Of a stretch of 64,000 nucleotides of DNA, positions 35,954 through 45,521 are shown one piece after another. The position numbers and the translations under genes were made by a program. The notes under the pieces were generated by a model. That model saw only the letters and a list, made by a program, of their open reading frames with translations. It had not been told where the DNA came from and did not search any database. The stretch is from Planctomycetota bacterium (lineage in GTDB: Bacteria > Planctomycetota > Planctomycetia > Isosphaerales > Isosphaeraceae), in assembly GCA_028291545.1 (NCBI GenBank), contig JAQGHR010000097.1, positions 27,349-91,348 of the forward strand, in the 5' to 3' direction. Position 1 is the first letter of the stretch. Each line of letters starts with the position of its first letter.

Positions 35954-37728
35954 TGTTCGCCGCTCCTCGCCGCGGCTCGCGCCGCGCGCCGCTCGGCGGC
36001 CTTCGTGGCCAGGGCCTCTCGGGCGGCGACGACCTCCGCCAGGATCGTTTCCCCGGCAGTCGCCGCGGCGACGTTGTGCGCGGCGGAGTCGGTACGCCAC
36101 TTGACCTCGACGGTGCCTTCCTTCAGCCCGCGCTCGCCGATCACGATCCGCAGGGGGATGCCGATCAGGTCGGCGTCCTTGAATTTCACCCCGGGTCGCC
36201 CCTCGCGATCGTCGATCAGGACGTCCAGGCCCGCCGCTTCAAAATCCTTGGCCAGCCCGTCGGCCAGTTGCATCACCGCCTCGTTCTGGAGCTGCAAGGG
36301 GACGACGATCACGTCGTATGGGGCGAGGTTTAGCGGCCAGATGATCCCATTTTCGTCGTGGCTGGCCTCCACGGCCGCCGCGAGGATGCGGTTCACGCCG
36401 ATGCCGTAACAGCCCATAATCAGGGAATGCGAGAGCCCCTTATCGTCGAGAAACGTCGCGCCCATGGCGTCGGAATACTTGGTCCCGAGCTTGAAGACGT
36501 GGCCGATCTCGATGCCTTGCCCCACGGTCATCGCCAGGCCCGATCGCGGACAGGGATCTCCTTCGACGGCGTTGCGAAAATCGCCGACGTGATCCAGGGG
36601 AAAGTCGCGGCCCGGGACGACTCCCGTGAGATGCACGTCCATCGCATTGCCGCCCACGACCACCGCTGGCATCGCCGCGACCGACTGGTCGATCACCATG
36701 GGAATCTTGATCCCGACGGGCCCGAGAAACCCCATCGGCGCCCCCGTGGCTTTCTCGACGGCCGCCTGGTCGGCCGGTTCGAGGACCGTCGCCTTGAACG
36801 CTCGGCGGATCTTACCCTCATTCGCCTCGTGATCACCCCGGATCAGGGCCGCCACGGGTTGTCCGTCTGCCAGGAACACGAGGAGCTTCGCCGTCTGATT
36901 CTCCGGCGTCTTGAGGAATTTGCAAACCTCCTGGATTGTCTTACGGCCGGGCGTTGGTACGGCGACGAACGGCGGAGCATCCGCAACCGACGGAGCCGGC
37001 CAGGCAATCTTGCCGATCTCGGCACGTTCGCGGTTGGCGGCATAACCGGATTCGACGCATTGCACGACCACGTCCTCGCCGGTGGCGCAAGGAACCATGA
37101 ACTCGTGCGAACTGTCGCCCCCGATCGGCCCGCTCTCGGCCTCGACGGCGACGTAAGGGAACCCGCAACGATCGAAGATCCGGCAATAGGCCTCGTACAT
37201 GGTGTCGTAGGCGGCGTTGAGCTGCTCCAGGTTCGCGCCGAAGGAATAGGCGTCCTTCATCACGAACTCTCGCGTCCGCAGGATGCCGAACCGGGGTCGA
37301 GGTTCGTTCCGGAACTTGGTCTGGATCTGGTAAAGCGTCACGGGCAGTTGGCGGTAGGACTTGATGAGATCGCGGACGATATCCGTGACCGCTTCCTCGT
37401 GGGTCGGTCCGAGGACGACGTGGCGGTCGGCTCCCAGAGTGAACTCCATGAGGATTCCGCCCATGTGGCCGTGCCGGCCGGACTCTTGCCAGATCTCAAC
37501 GGGCTGAAGGGCGGGCATCAGCAATTCCAGGGCGCCGGCCGCGTCCATTTCGTCGCGGACGATCTTGGCGGCCTTGTGCAGCACGCGCATCCCCAGCGGG
37601 AGATAGCTATAGGCTCCCGCCCCGAGCTGGCGGATCATCCCCGCTCTTAGCAACAAGATATGGCTGGGCGCGACGGCGTCCGTCGGGGATTCCTTCTGGG
37701 TCGGGATCAGGGCGTTCGACCAGCGCAC
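35950..37728 (-). CDS. proS: Prolyl-tRNA synthetase, bacterial type
   Basis: Encodes 592 residues of a class II aminoacyl-tRNA synthetase that charges tRNA-Pro. Motif 1 region LPLGMRVLHKAAKIVRDEMD, motif 2 TKFRNEPRPRFGILRTREF, the INS editing insertion (about 225-390, GKTIQEVCKFLKTPENQTAK), motif 3 GCYGIGVNRILAA and the anticodon-binding domain at the C-terminus (APYDVIVVPL) are all present in normal order. The start is a GTG at 37728, with AAGGAG (37735-37740) 6 bases upstream. The frame stays open as far as 39789 but that part is antisense to another gene. The stop overlaps a small membrane-protein gene. Confidence 0.98.
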   Translation of the reverse strand: MRWSNALIPTQKESPTDAVAPSHILLLRAGMIRQLGAGAYSYLPLGMRVLHKAAKIVRDEMDAAGALELLMPALQPVEIWQESGRHGHMGGILMEFTLGADRHVVLGPTHEEAVTDIVRDLIKSYRQLPVTLYQIQTKFRNEPRPRFGILRTREFVMKDAYSFGANLEQLNAAYDTMYEAYCRIFDRCGFPYVAVEAESGPIGGDSSHEFMVPCATGEDVVVQCVESGYAANRERAEIGKIAWPAPSVADAPPFVAVPTPGRKTIQEVCKFLKTPENQTAKLLVFLADGQPVAALIRGDHEANEGKIRRAFKATVLEPADQAAVEKATGAPMGFLGPVGIKIPMVIDQSVAAMPAVVVGGNAMDVHLTGVVPGRDFPLDHVGDFRNAVEGDPCPRSGLAMTVGQGIEIGHVFKLGTKYSDAMGATFLDDKGLSHSLIMGCYGIGVNRILAAAVEASHDENGIIWPLNLAPYDVIVVPLQLQNEAVMQLADGLAKDFEAAGLDVLIDDREGRPGVKFKDADLIGIPLRIVIGERGLKEGTVEVKWRTDSAAHNVAAATAGETILAEVVAAREALATKAAERRAARAAARSGEQ

Positions 37729-38091
37729 GGGGCACTCCTTCGAGGGGACGGAGCGAATCCAGGATTCGAGATCGGAGATTCGAGTTTCGAAATGGATGGC
37801 ATCGGCCACGATCCTACCAGATTCCGCGCCCCCTCCGAAGAGGCCCGCTCGGAGGATTTGCGCCAGGCGGAGGAACCGGCAGGGCGGTCGTATCCGGATC
37901 GTTCGGAATGCGTCGTCCGGAACCGGAAAAAACCGAGGGAAAGCGACGAAATTGAAGACGGCTAGGTATGGATTCCTGACGAGATTTAGAATCATCTGGA
38001 CGGGAGTCCCGCCCGATCGTGCGTGGCGAGGCCGGTACTCGGGTTTACTGGACTGATCTGGTCGGCGACCCCGGCCGCACGGAGGTGACAG
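37729..38091. other. 363-base divergent intergenic region
   Basis: This region holds the leaders of proS (minus) and of the surface-protein gene at 38092 (plus). Besides the proS ribosome site I see a near-direct repeat GATTCGAG (about 37762 and 37777) and a GGAGG site at 38081-38085. No clear promoter or structured RNA could be assigned on either strand. Confidence 0.4.
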
Positions 38092-39351
38092 GTGTTTGCA
38101 GAGCGATTCCGCCGCCCCAGCCGCGAAACCACCGCCCCTCGCCGCCGCCTCGCGTCGATCTCGGGGGTCGAGGCCCTGGAAACACGCCAGTTGCTGGCGT
38201 ATTCCCCCATCGGCTCCTTGCCCGACCTGACCGTGACCGGCCAGGCCGGGGCCACGATCACTTATGGCGGGCCGCTGACGGTCACCGTGGATGTTCGCAA
38301 CCTCGGGGCGAACTCCCTGACCGAGCCGCTGGCTCTCGAACCCAATGCGCCCAGTACCGCGGATTCGGCGCCGAGCCACGTCGGCGTCTATCTTCTGCGA
38401 ACGGCGCACACCAAGCCGGGCGGGGCGGGCTCGGTCCTCGTGGGCGAGATCGCAACGCCGACGGTGCTGCAAAACAGCCTGGTTCGGCTGACCCAGACCT
38501 TCACACTCCCCTCGCGTCCACCGCGATTTCCGGGTAGCGGCGGCACGATCTTTGTTGGGTTCCGCGCCGATGACTTGAGGGAGACGCGAGACCTCGACCG
38601 CACCAATAACGTCGGGAACAAGGCCTCCGTGATCGTCAACGCCGCTCTGCCCGACCTCGCCGCCGTCGCGATCGACGTCCCGCCGGCCATGCAGCCCGGC
38701 GACACGATCGCGCCGAGCATCAAGATTGCCAATTTCGGGACGGTCGACACGGCCACCCAGGGGCCCGTGACGGTCCTGCTCGTGGCATCGACCGACACGA
38801 ACTTCGGGCCGAACGACGTGATCCTCGGCCGCTACGTCATCACCGACCTGCCCGGCCTCTCCCAGGCGCCCGCGAGCCGGACCGTGCTGGGCGACGTGAA
38901 CATCGACGATGCCCCCAACATCGTGACGCTCGAAACGACGGCGACCGGGAGCAATATCGTCATCCTGCCGCCGGGTCAGAGCTTTTTCATCGGCGTGATT
39001 GTTGATCCGTTGAACCAGATCCGCGAGCTGCATGAGATCGGCACCGGCCCCAACTCCGCGCTCCAACTGGTCCGTCGCGTCACGGCGATCCCGGGGTTGC
39101 CGCCGGCCGGGGTGCTGAGCGCGGCGTCTCCGATCGAGAACCAGTTCCCGTTCCCGGCGTTCGCCCCGCTCGGTAGTCTCCAGGACTTCCTCGGAGATGC
39201 GGCCGCCGCCGCCCAGACGATTAACTCGACGGGCGGTAGCTCGTCGGATTTCCTGACCAGCGTCCGGGGATTGAACCGGCCGAAGCCCCCGAAGACGGTG
39301 CCGACGCAGCCCGGCGTGACGAACCCGCCGACGCTGTTGCCCAAAGCGTGA
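38092..39351 (+). CDS. Surface protein with LExRxL N-terminal motif
   Basis: Encodes 419 residues from a GTG with GGAGG 6 bases upstream. The N-terminus is basic (MFAERFRRPSRETTAPRRR) and leads to SGVEALETRQLLA, the LExRxL motif seen also in the protein at 21781-23577. Residues 40-320 are Thr/Pro/Gly-rich with CARDB-like beta domains (LTVTVDVRNLGANS, DTIAPSIKIANFGTVDT, FVGFRADDLRE). The C-terminus is Pro/Gly-rich. It is probably an exported surface protein. No substrate or enzyme motif is visible. Confidence 0.75.
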   Translation: MFAERFRRPSRETTAPRRRLASISGVEALETRQLLAYSPIGSLPDLTVTGQAGATITYGGPLTVTVDVRNLGANSLTEPLALEPNAPSTADSAPSHVGVYLLRTAHTKPGGAGSVLVGEIATPTVLQNSLVRLTQTFTLPSRPPRFPGSGGTIFVGFRADDLRETRDLDRTNNVGNKASVIVNAALPDLAAVAIDVPPAMQPGDTIAPSIKIANFGTVDTATQGPVTVLLVASTDTNFGPNDVILGRYVITDLPGLSQAPASRTVLGDVNIDDAPNIVTLETTATGSNIVILPPGQSFFIGVIVDPLNQIRELHEIGTGPNSALQLVRRVTAIPGLPPAGVLSAASPIENQFPFPAFAPLGSLQDFLGDAAAAAQTINSTGGSSSDFLTSVRGLNRPKPPKTVPTQPGVTNPPTLLPKA

Positions 39352-39431
39352 TCCGCACCCACGGACGACGCGCCGAGGATTCCCCTGGCGCACACTCGTG
39401 ATTCGAGCGTTGCTCGATCCTGTGTCTCCGC

Positions 39432-39461
39432 TTGACCTCCGTGCGGATAGATACCTACAAT
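39432..39461 (+). promoter_or_regulatory. Sigma-70-type promoter for the YhaM/RNase R operon
   Basis: TTGACC (39432-39437) and TACAAT (39456-39461) are separated by 18 bases, each 5 of 6 to consensus, 121 bases upstream of the ATG at 39583. The -10 box and following CGGCCC are identical to bases 54713-54724 upstream of another gene. Confidence 0.55.
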
Positions 39462-39582
39462 CGGCCCTCGCGGGCGGGCGGTACGGCGGGACGACGAGAG
39501 TCGTGCCGTCGCCCTCGCCCGATTGCTTTGATCGGAGCGGCATCGCCCGGCAACCCCTCCCCTCGGCCCGAATGACGCAACC

Positions 39583-40581
39583 ATGACGCGCCGCTACGTA
39601 AACCAGCTCGCCAACGGCGAGTCCGTGGATGAGGTCTTCCTCGTCGCCGACAAGCAACTTCGCGCCAACCGTCAAGGGAATCTCTATCTGCACCTGGACC
39701 TGCGCGATAAGACCGGCACCGTCGGTGCGCGCCTCTGGAACGTCAGCGAGAACCTGGCCCGCCGTTTCGAGCCGGGGGGCTACCTGCATGCCAAGGGGAA
39801 GGTCCAGGTCTTCCAGGGTGCGTTGCAGGTCATCCTGGCCAACATTGAGGTCGTGGACTCCTGCGAGGTGGAGCCCGCCGAGTTCTTACCCCAGAGCGTG
39901 CGCGACTCCGGCAAGCTCCTCGCTCGGCTACGAGAAATCCTCCTTGGTCTGGGGAATCCCCACCTGCGGGCGCTCGCCGAGTGCTTCTTGATCGACGACG
40001 AGTTCGTGCGCAAGTTCGTCTCCGCGCCGGCGGGCATCAAGAACCATCACGCCTATCCCGCCGGGCTGCTCGAACACGTCGTGACGATGCTCAACGTCGC
40101 CATGCGCATCGTCGACCTCTATCCCGAGGTCGATCGTGACGTCTTGCTCGCGGGGATCTTCGTCCACGACATCGGCAAGATCGACGAACTGTCTTACGAG
40201 CGTACCTTCGGATACACCGATGAAGGTCAGCTCATCGGTCATCTCGTCATGGGCGTCGCCCTGCTCCGCGAGAAGCTCCTGAAGACCGCCGACCTGACCG
40301 GCGAGCCCTTCCCGACGGAGCTGCGCCTTCGCCTGGAGCACATGATTATTTCTCACCACGGCACCTTCGAGTTCGGCTCGCCCAAGCTGCCGATGACGCC
40401 CGAGGCGATCGCCCTGAACTGCCTGGACAACCTTGACGCCAAGATCCATCTCTTCACCCGCGAGATTCGCGACGACCCGAGCCGGGAGTCGAACTGGACT
40501 CCCTTCCATCCCAATCTGGGCAGGAAGCTCTACAAGGGCGATGTGATGGCGAACGGGGTCGTGGAGGATGCGGAACTCTGA
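39583..40581 (+). CDS. YhaM-like 3'-5' exoribonuclease (OB-fold plus HD domain)
   Basis: Encodes 332 residues. An OB-fold nucleic-acid-binding domain (about 15-95: VFLVADKQLRANRQGNLYLH, KVQVFQGALQVILANIEVVD) is followed by an HD phosphohydrolase domain (about 150-310) with AYPAGLLEHVV, FVHDIGKIDELS and HMIISHHG metal motifs. This layout is that of YhaM/CBF1, which shortens RNA (and possibly DNA) from the 3' end. The next gene is RNase R, overlapping or adjacent, so the pair is probably an RNA-turnover operon. Confidence 0.9.
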   Translation: MTRRYVNQLANGESVDEVFLVADKQLRANRQGNLYLHLDLRDKTGTVGARLWNVSENLARRFEPGGYLHAKGKVQVFQGALQVILANIEVVDSCEVEPAEFLPQSVRDSGKLLARLREILLGLGNPHLRALAECFLIDDEFVRKFVSAPAGIKNHHAYPAGLLEHVVTMLNVAMRIVDLYPEVDRDVLLAGIFVHDIGKIDELSYERTFGYTDEGQLIGHLVMGVALLREKLLKTADLTGEPFPTELRLRLEHMIISHHGTFEFGSPKLPMTPEAIALNCLDNLDAKIHLFTREIRDDPSRESNWTPFHPNLGRKLYKGDVMANGVVEDAEL

Positions 40582-40600
40582 ACCCGAGGTTCCACAGACC

Positions 40601-42847
40601 ATGAGCCAGTTCGACGACAAGATCCTCGGCCTCGTCTCCCGAGCCGATTATCGGCCGATCACGCTCAAGGCGATGTCCCGGCGGTTCCAGGTGGGGCCGG
40701 AGGACTACGCCGAGTTCCGGTCGGGCGTGAAGGCCATGGTGCGCGAGGGTAAGCTCGCGATCGGCAAAGACAAGACGCTGAGCAAGGCGACCGAACCCGC
40801 GAAGGGCCTGATTGTCGGCACGTATCGACGCTCCGCGAAGGGGTTCGGCTTCGTCCGGCCGCTGAAGTCGGAGGGGAGGTCGCAGGACATTTTCATACCC
40901 CCGGATGCGGGGACGGATGCGTCCTCGGGCGACCTCGTCGCCGTGAAGATCATGAAGCGGTCCCACACGCCGGGGACGAATAGCGAGGGGAAGATCGTCC
41001 GCGTGATCGAGCGCGCGTCGGGCGTGTTCGTGGGCACGTATTTTGAAGAAGGAACGTCGGACAGCTACGTGAAAGTGGATGGTACCACCTTTCAGGCGCC
41101 CATTTACGTCGGCGATCCCGGCGCCAAGGGAGCGAAGCCCGGCGATAAGGTCGCCATCGAGATGGTGCGCTATCCTTCGCCCGAGATCGAGGGCGAGGGC
41201 GTCATCACCGAGATCCTCGGTCAGCGCGGCCAGCCGGGCGTCGATACGCTGACGGTCATCCGCGCCTTCAATATCCCCGACGTCTTCGACGATGACACGC
41301 TGGAAGACGCCCGAGAGCAGGCCAAGAAATTCAACGAGAAAAAGATCGAGGGACGACTCGATCTGCGCGACGTACCGACCGTCACCATCGACCCGGCCAC
41401 GGCCCGAGACTTTGACGACGCGATCTCGCTCTCGCGAGACGATCGCGGCTACTGGAACCTCGGGGTCCACATCGCGGACGTGTCGCATTTCGTCCGCGCC
41501 GGGTCGCCTCTCGATCAGACCGCCCGCAATCGCGGCACGAGCGTTTATCTGCCCGACCGCGTGATCCCGATGCTGCCCGAGGTGCTCTCCAACAGCCTCG
41601 CGAGCCTTCAGCAAGGGCACGTTCGCTACACCATGAGCGTCTTCATCGAGTTCGACGCCACCGGGGTCCGGACCGATCGTGTATTCGCGCGATCGGCGAT
41701 CCGGGTCGACAAGCGATTCAGCTACGAAGAGGCCTTTTCCTGCATGGAGCATCCGGAGACCCCCGTCAAAGGCGTCTCGCCCGAGGTCCGGTCTCTGCTG
41801 CATCAAATGCTCGAACTCGCGCGGATACTCCGCCGTCGCCGTTTCAAACGGGGTGCGCTCGAACTGACGATTCCCAAGGTCGAGGTCGAACTGGGCGACC
41901 ACGGCGAAGTCGTCGGAGCCCACCTGTCGCACGACGACGAGAGCCATAGCGTGATCGAGGAGTTCATGCTGGCGGCGAACGAGGCGGTGGCGTCGTTCCT
42001 GACGGAAAAGCATGTCGCCTTCCTGCGTCGCACGCACGCCGACCCCGACCCGGGAAAACTCAAGCAATTCGCGGAATTCGCGGCGAGCCTTGGCTACCCG
42101 ATCGAGAATCCCCTGAGCCGTTACGACATCCAGAAGGTGCTCGACGAGACGGCCGATAAGCCCGAGCGGTACGCGATCCATTACGGCCTTCTGCGAAGCC
42201 TGAAGCAGGCGACGTACTCGCCGGAAATCGAAGGCCACTACGCGCTGGCGAGCGAGGACTATTGCCACTTCACCTCGCCCATCCGCCGCTACCCGGATTT
42301 GCAGGTCCATCGTCAGTTGGGGATGATCCTCGACAAGAAAAAGCCGACGTCCGACCTGGAGGAACTGGTCGCCCTGGCCGAGCACTGCAACCGCACCGAG
42401 CGTCGCGCCGAGATGGCCGAACGCGAACTGGTCAAGATCAAGCTGCTCACACACCTGGAGGGCCGGATCGGCGAATCGTTCCACGCCATCATCGTCGGGG
42501 TCGAGGACTTCGGCCTCTTCGTGCAACTGGTCGAGTTGCCGATTGACGGATTGCTCCACGTGACCACGCTGGGCGACGACTATTACTACCTCGAATCGGA
42601 GACTCACTCGCTGATTGGTCGACGATCCGGCCGCCGGTTCCGATTGGGCGATCGGATGGACGTGCGCGTCGCTCGCGTGGACGTCGACCGTCGCGAGTTA
42701 GACCTTGTCCCGACCGACCGCGATCCGGAGGCCCCTGCCCCCCCGGCGAGGCCTCGTACGCGCTCTCCGCGCGTTTCCGCCCCGCGGGCGAAGGATCGCC
42801 TTGCACCACCGAAGAAGTCGAAGGGCAAAGGGAAGCGCAAGGGCTGA
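40601..42847 (+). CDS. rnr: Ribonuclease R (RNB family)
   Basis: Encodes 748 residues from ATG 40601, with GAGG about 12 bases upstream; ATG 40568, overlapping the previous gene, is possible. The protein has a helix-turn-helix-like N-terminus, cold-shock-type OB domains (about 75-250), an RNB catalytic domain (about 265-590) and an S1 domain (about 625-710). Catalytic acidic residues are in DPATARDFDDAI, followed by HIADVSHFV, YLPDRVIPMLPE, then FTSPIRRYPDLQVHRQL. The C-terminus is a basic Lys/Arg tail (KKSKGKGKRKG), typical of RNase R. It degrades structured RNA processively from the 3' end. Confidence 0.96.
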   Translation: MSQFDDKILGLVSRADYRPITLKAMSRRFQVGPEDYAEFRSGVKAMVREGKLAIGKDKTLSKATEPAKGLIVGTYRRSAKGFGFVRPLKSEGRSQDIFIPPDAGTDASSGDLVAVKIMKRSHTPGTNSEGKIVRVIERASGVFVGTYFEEGTSDSYVKVDGTTFQAPIYVGDPGAKGAKPGDKVAIEMVRYPSPEIEGEGVITEILGQRGQPGVDTLTVIRAFNIPDVFDDDTLEDAREQAKKFNEKKIEGRLDLRDVPTVTIDPATARDFDDAISLSRDDRGYWNLGVHIADVSHFVRAGSPLDQTARNRGTSVYLPDRVIPMLPEVLSNSLASLQQGHVRYTMSVFIEFDATGVRTDRVFARSAIRVDKRFSYEEAFSCMEHPETPVKGVSPEVRSLLHQMLELARILRRRRFKRGALELTIPKVEVELGDHGEVVGAHLSHDDESHSVIEEFMLAANEAVASFLTEKHVAFLRRTHADPDPGKLKQFAEFAASLGYPIENPLSRYDIQKVLDETADKPERYAIHYGLLRSLKQATYSPEIEGHYALASEDYCHFTSPIRRYPDLQVHRQLGMILDKKKPTSDLEELVALAEHCNRTERRAEMAERELVKIKLLTHLEGRIGESFHAIIVGVEDFGLFVQLVELPIDGLLHVTTLGDDYYYLESETHSLIGRRSGRRFRLGDRMDVRVARVDVDRRELDLVPTDRDPEAPAPPARPRTRSPRVSAPRAKDRLAPPKKSKGKGKRKG

Positions 42848-43114
42848 TCTCCAGCCCACGCCTCCCTGGGTAAACTATCCAGGTCGAGAGACTTCAATCG
42901 AGCCACGACTCTTCCGAAGATCCGGCCGGGTTGTGCCGATAAAGAGGATCAGAAGACTTCGGGATCGCCCGGTGTTCCTTCTGGTCTCGCGATCGGTCTC
43001 GGGGCGATTGCCCTTCACAAGATTGCGCGGATTCGGACAATCCAGGCTCGCCGGCCCCGTCGTTCGCGGGGGTCCAAGCCGGCCACGAGCGACGGATCGC
43101 GGGAGCAGCCTCTC

Positions 43115-44041
43115 ATGAAGCACGGCATGCGAAAGAGTATTTCCCTGGCCATCTTCGGTCTGGTTGCGGCCAGTTCGCTGGCCGGGGCGCAGGTCGTCAA
43201 TCGCGATGTAAAAGTGACCGGCCCGAAAGGCCGATCGATCGAACGCCAGATCCATACCGAGCGCGGACCGGGTTACGCGGAGCGCGACATCACGATTCGT
43301 CGCCCGGGAGGAACCTATGAGCGCGACGTCCGCGTCCAGCGGGGAGGCGGCCACGTACCGGGACCGGGGCCTCGCGGGCCGAACGTGTACCAGCGGAACG
43401 TCGTGATCGAGAATGACTATTATCTTCCGCCACCACGTCCGGCCCTCTTCGGGTTCGGATTCGGAGGTCCGTCCTTCAATTTCGGGTTCGCGTCTCCGCC
43501 GCCGGTCTATGTCGCCCCACCTCCGATATTCGTCGAGCCGGCTCCGCCACCGACGGTCATCTACCAGCCTCCGATCCGCTATGCGGCGCCCCCCGCGCAA
43601 ACCGTGGTCGCGGACCCTGTTGCGGCGGCCATGGATCGACTCAAGAGCTACCATAATCACTCCCGTCGAGACGGCGCTCTGACGCTCGGCCGGCTGGGTG
43701 ACGCCCGTGCCGTGCCGGCGCTGATCGATCGCCTCGATCGCGACGGTGAGAAGGAGGTCCGCGTCGCCGCGGCCTGGGCACTGGGTGAAATCGGCGACCC
43801 TCGCGGTGCGCTCTCCTTGCAGAAGGCATCGCTTTATGACCGGAAGCGCGAGGTCAAAGAGGCCGCCGCGATCGCCTATCAGAAGCTCGACCGCGCCCCG
43901 ATCAACGACCCGAACGTCCGCGTCCCCGAGCCAGACTCGACCTCCCCTACGCCGCTGCCGCTCCCGGACGAGGAACCGCCCTCGCGGTCCCGCCGATCGC
44001 TCGACCCGCCCCCCCCGCCGATGCCCGATCAGCCGAGGTAA
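43115..44041 (+). CDS. Secreted HEAT-repeat protein with Pro-rich linker
   Basis: Encodes 308 residues. A signal peptide (about 1-25) is followed by a charged repeat region built on Arg-Asp motifs (VVNRDVKVTGPKGRSIERQI, YAERDITIRRPGGTYERDV). Next comes a Pro/Phe/Gly linker, then HEAT-like repeats (about 180-260, GALTLGRLGDARAVPALIDR, VAAAWALGEIGDP) and a Pro/Ser tail. The Arg-Asp motif repeats at about 10 residues and could form beta-strands. No enzyme signature is seen. GGGAG lies 9 bases upstream. The 267 bases before it hold a TAAACT box (42871) inside CCTGG..CCAGG inverted arms. Confidence 0.7.
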   Translation: MKHGMRKSISLAIFGLVAASSLAGAQVVNRDVKVTGPKGRSIERQIHTERGPGYAERDITIRRPGGTYERDVRVQRGGGHVPGPGPRGPNVYQRNVVIENDYYLPPPRPALFGFGFGGPSFNFGFASPPPVYVAPPPIFVEPAPPPTVIYQPPIRYAAPPAQTVVADPVAAAMDRLKSYHNHSRRDGALTLGRLGDARAVPALIDRLDRDGEKEVRVAAAWALGEIGDPRGALSLQKASLYDRKREVKEAAAIAYQKLDRAPINDPNVRVPEPDSTSPTPLPLPDEEPPSRSRRSLDPPPPPMPDQPR

Positions 44042-44069
44042 GGCGGGCCAACCCCGATCGGGATCGCTC

Positions 44070-45437
44070 ATGACCGACCACGCCCGCGGATTCTCGCTGC
44101 GGACGGCCACCTTCCTGGTCGTCTCCAGCACCGTCGGCGGCGGGGTCCTGAGCACCTCGGGCTATGTGGCTCTGGATGTCGGCAGTAACCGGTTGATGCT
44201 GCTGCTCTGGGTGATCGGAGGCGTGATCGCCGCTTGCGGGGCGCTCTCGTTGGCGGAGGTCTCGGCTTCGCTACCGAGGTCCGGCGGTGAATTCGTCATC
44301 CTTTCCGAGGCCTATGGCCCGTTGATCGGATTTCTCGGCGGATGGGTCTCGTTGATTTTCGGCTTCGTCGCGCCGATCGCGGCGACGGGCTCCGCTGCCG
44401 CATCCTACTTGCTGTCGCCCTGCGGCATGACGGGCCTCCTGCCCATCCGAAACCTGGCGACGATTGCTATCGTCGGATTCGCGCTCACGCACGCGGCCGG
44501 ACGGGCGCATACCGAGCGTGTCCAGGGGCTCGTGACGGCGGGGACGATCGCGGCGCTCTCCGCCTTCGTTGTCGCCGGGATCTGGGTTGCATCGCCAGGC
44601 CTTGCGTCGATCACGGATCGCCCTCCGGTTCTTCGTTTTCCGGGCGCGGCAATGTTCGTCGGCCTCATCTTCGTTTCCTACGCCTACACAGGATGGAACG
44701 GCGCATCCTACGTCGCGGGCGAGATCGCCGACTCGCAACGGATTCTTCCGCTCTCCATTCTGCTGGGCACCGGCATGGTGGTGGCCTTGTACATCGGCCT
44801 CAACGCTGTCTTCGCGCTGGCGGTCCCGATCGAGGAACTACGGATGATGGCCGATCGCGAGGGCCGCGACTCCATCGAACGGATCGCCGCGATCGCCGCG
44901 AGGCGTCTGTTCAACCCTCCTGGAGCAAACGCGGTCTCCCTGGGGCTCGGGGTCGTGCTGTTGGCGTCATTAAGCGCGATGTTGCTCACCGGTCCGCGCG
45001 TCGCGGTCGCGATGGCGCGGGAGGGGAGGATGCCTTCTTTCCTGGGCCGAAATTCGAGGCGAAACGAGACCCCGGCCACCGCTACCGCACTCGTGGCCGC
45101 CGGTGCGATCGTGCTGCTCTGGTCGGGCCGTTTCGAGGCGATCGTGTTCGCCGCCGGGGTCGGACTGGCGTTGAATTCGCTGCTCACCGTGGCGGCCGTC
45201 TACGTTCTACGTTGGTCGCAACCCGATCTGCCCCGCCCGTTTCGCGTTCCCGGATATCCCGTCCTGCCGGCGATCTATCTGGTCCTCACCGCGGCCTCCC
45301 TGGGCTTCGCGTTCGTGGACCGTGAACAGCGACTCACCTCGCTCGCCGGTCTGGCGGGCGTGGTCGCCGGGATACCGGTCTATTTTCTGGGCCGACGAGG
45401 TAAGCCGCCTGAGCGGCCGGGGTCCTCGGATCTCTGA
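44070..45437 (+). CDS. APC-superfamily amino acid permease
   Basis: Encodes 455 residues with about 12 membrane helices. The N-terminus has the APC-type substrate-binding break FLVVSSTVGGGVLSTSGYVA, and the second helix has EVSASLPRSGGEFVILSEAY, both family signatures. Further: FVSYAYTGWNGASYVAGEI. The substrate is probably an amino acid or related amine. No strong ribosome site; start MTDHARGF is the natural N-terminus just before helix 1. No biosynthetic partner is adjacent to indicate the substrate. Confidence 0.87.
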   Translation: MTDHARGFSLRTATFLVVSSTVGGGVLSTSGYVALDVGSNRLMLLLWVIGGVIAACGALSLAEVSASLPRSGGEFVILSEAYGPLIGFLGGWVSLIFGFVAPIAATGSAAASYLLSPCGMTGLLPIRNLATIAIVGFALTHAAGRAHTERVQGLVTAGTIAALSAFVVAGIWVASPGLASITDRPPVLRFPGAAMFVGLIFVSYAYTGWNGASYVAGEIADSQRILPLSILLGTGMVVALYIGLNAVFALAVPIEELRMMADREGRDSIERIAAIAARRLFNPPGANAVSLGLGVVLLASLSAMLLTGPRVAVAMAREGRMPSFLGRNSRRNETPATATALVAAGAIVLLWSGRFEAIVFAAGVGLALNSLLTVAAVYVLRWSQPDLPRPFRVPGYPVLPAIYLVLTAASLGFAFVDREQRLTSLAGLAGVVAGIPVYFLGRRGKPPERPGSSDL

Positions 45438-45442
45438 TCCGC

Positions 45443-45470
45443 TTGACGCCCCGCCCGCGTTCTTTAAACT
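45443..45470 (+). promoter_or_regulatory. Sigma-70-type promoter for the HEAT-repeat membrane protein
   Basis: TTGACG (45443-45448) and TAAACT (45465-45470) are spaced by 16 bases, 51 bases before the ATG at 45522. Confidence 0.45.
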
Positions 45471-45521
45471 AGGAAGAGATTCCACCTTTCGCGATTTACT
45501 CTCTGGACGCCGCCGGTACCC

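Noticed and set aside
37762..37785. GATTCGAG direct repeats as an operator
   Set aside because: Only two 8-base near copies in a short span; too little to call a binding site.
37729..39789. N-terminal extension of proS to base 39789
   Set aside because: The frame stays open but is antisense to the surface protein; the GTG at 37728 has an ideal ribosome site and the family N-terminus.
40454..42607. 717-codon open frame on the minus strand
   Set aside because: Exact antisense of RNase R, with shadow-type composition and no ribosome site or known fold.
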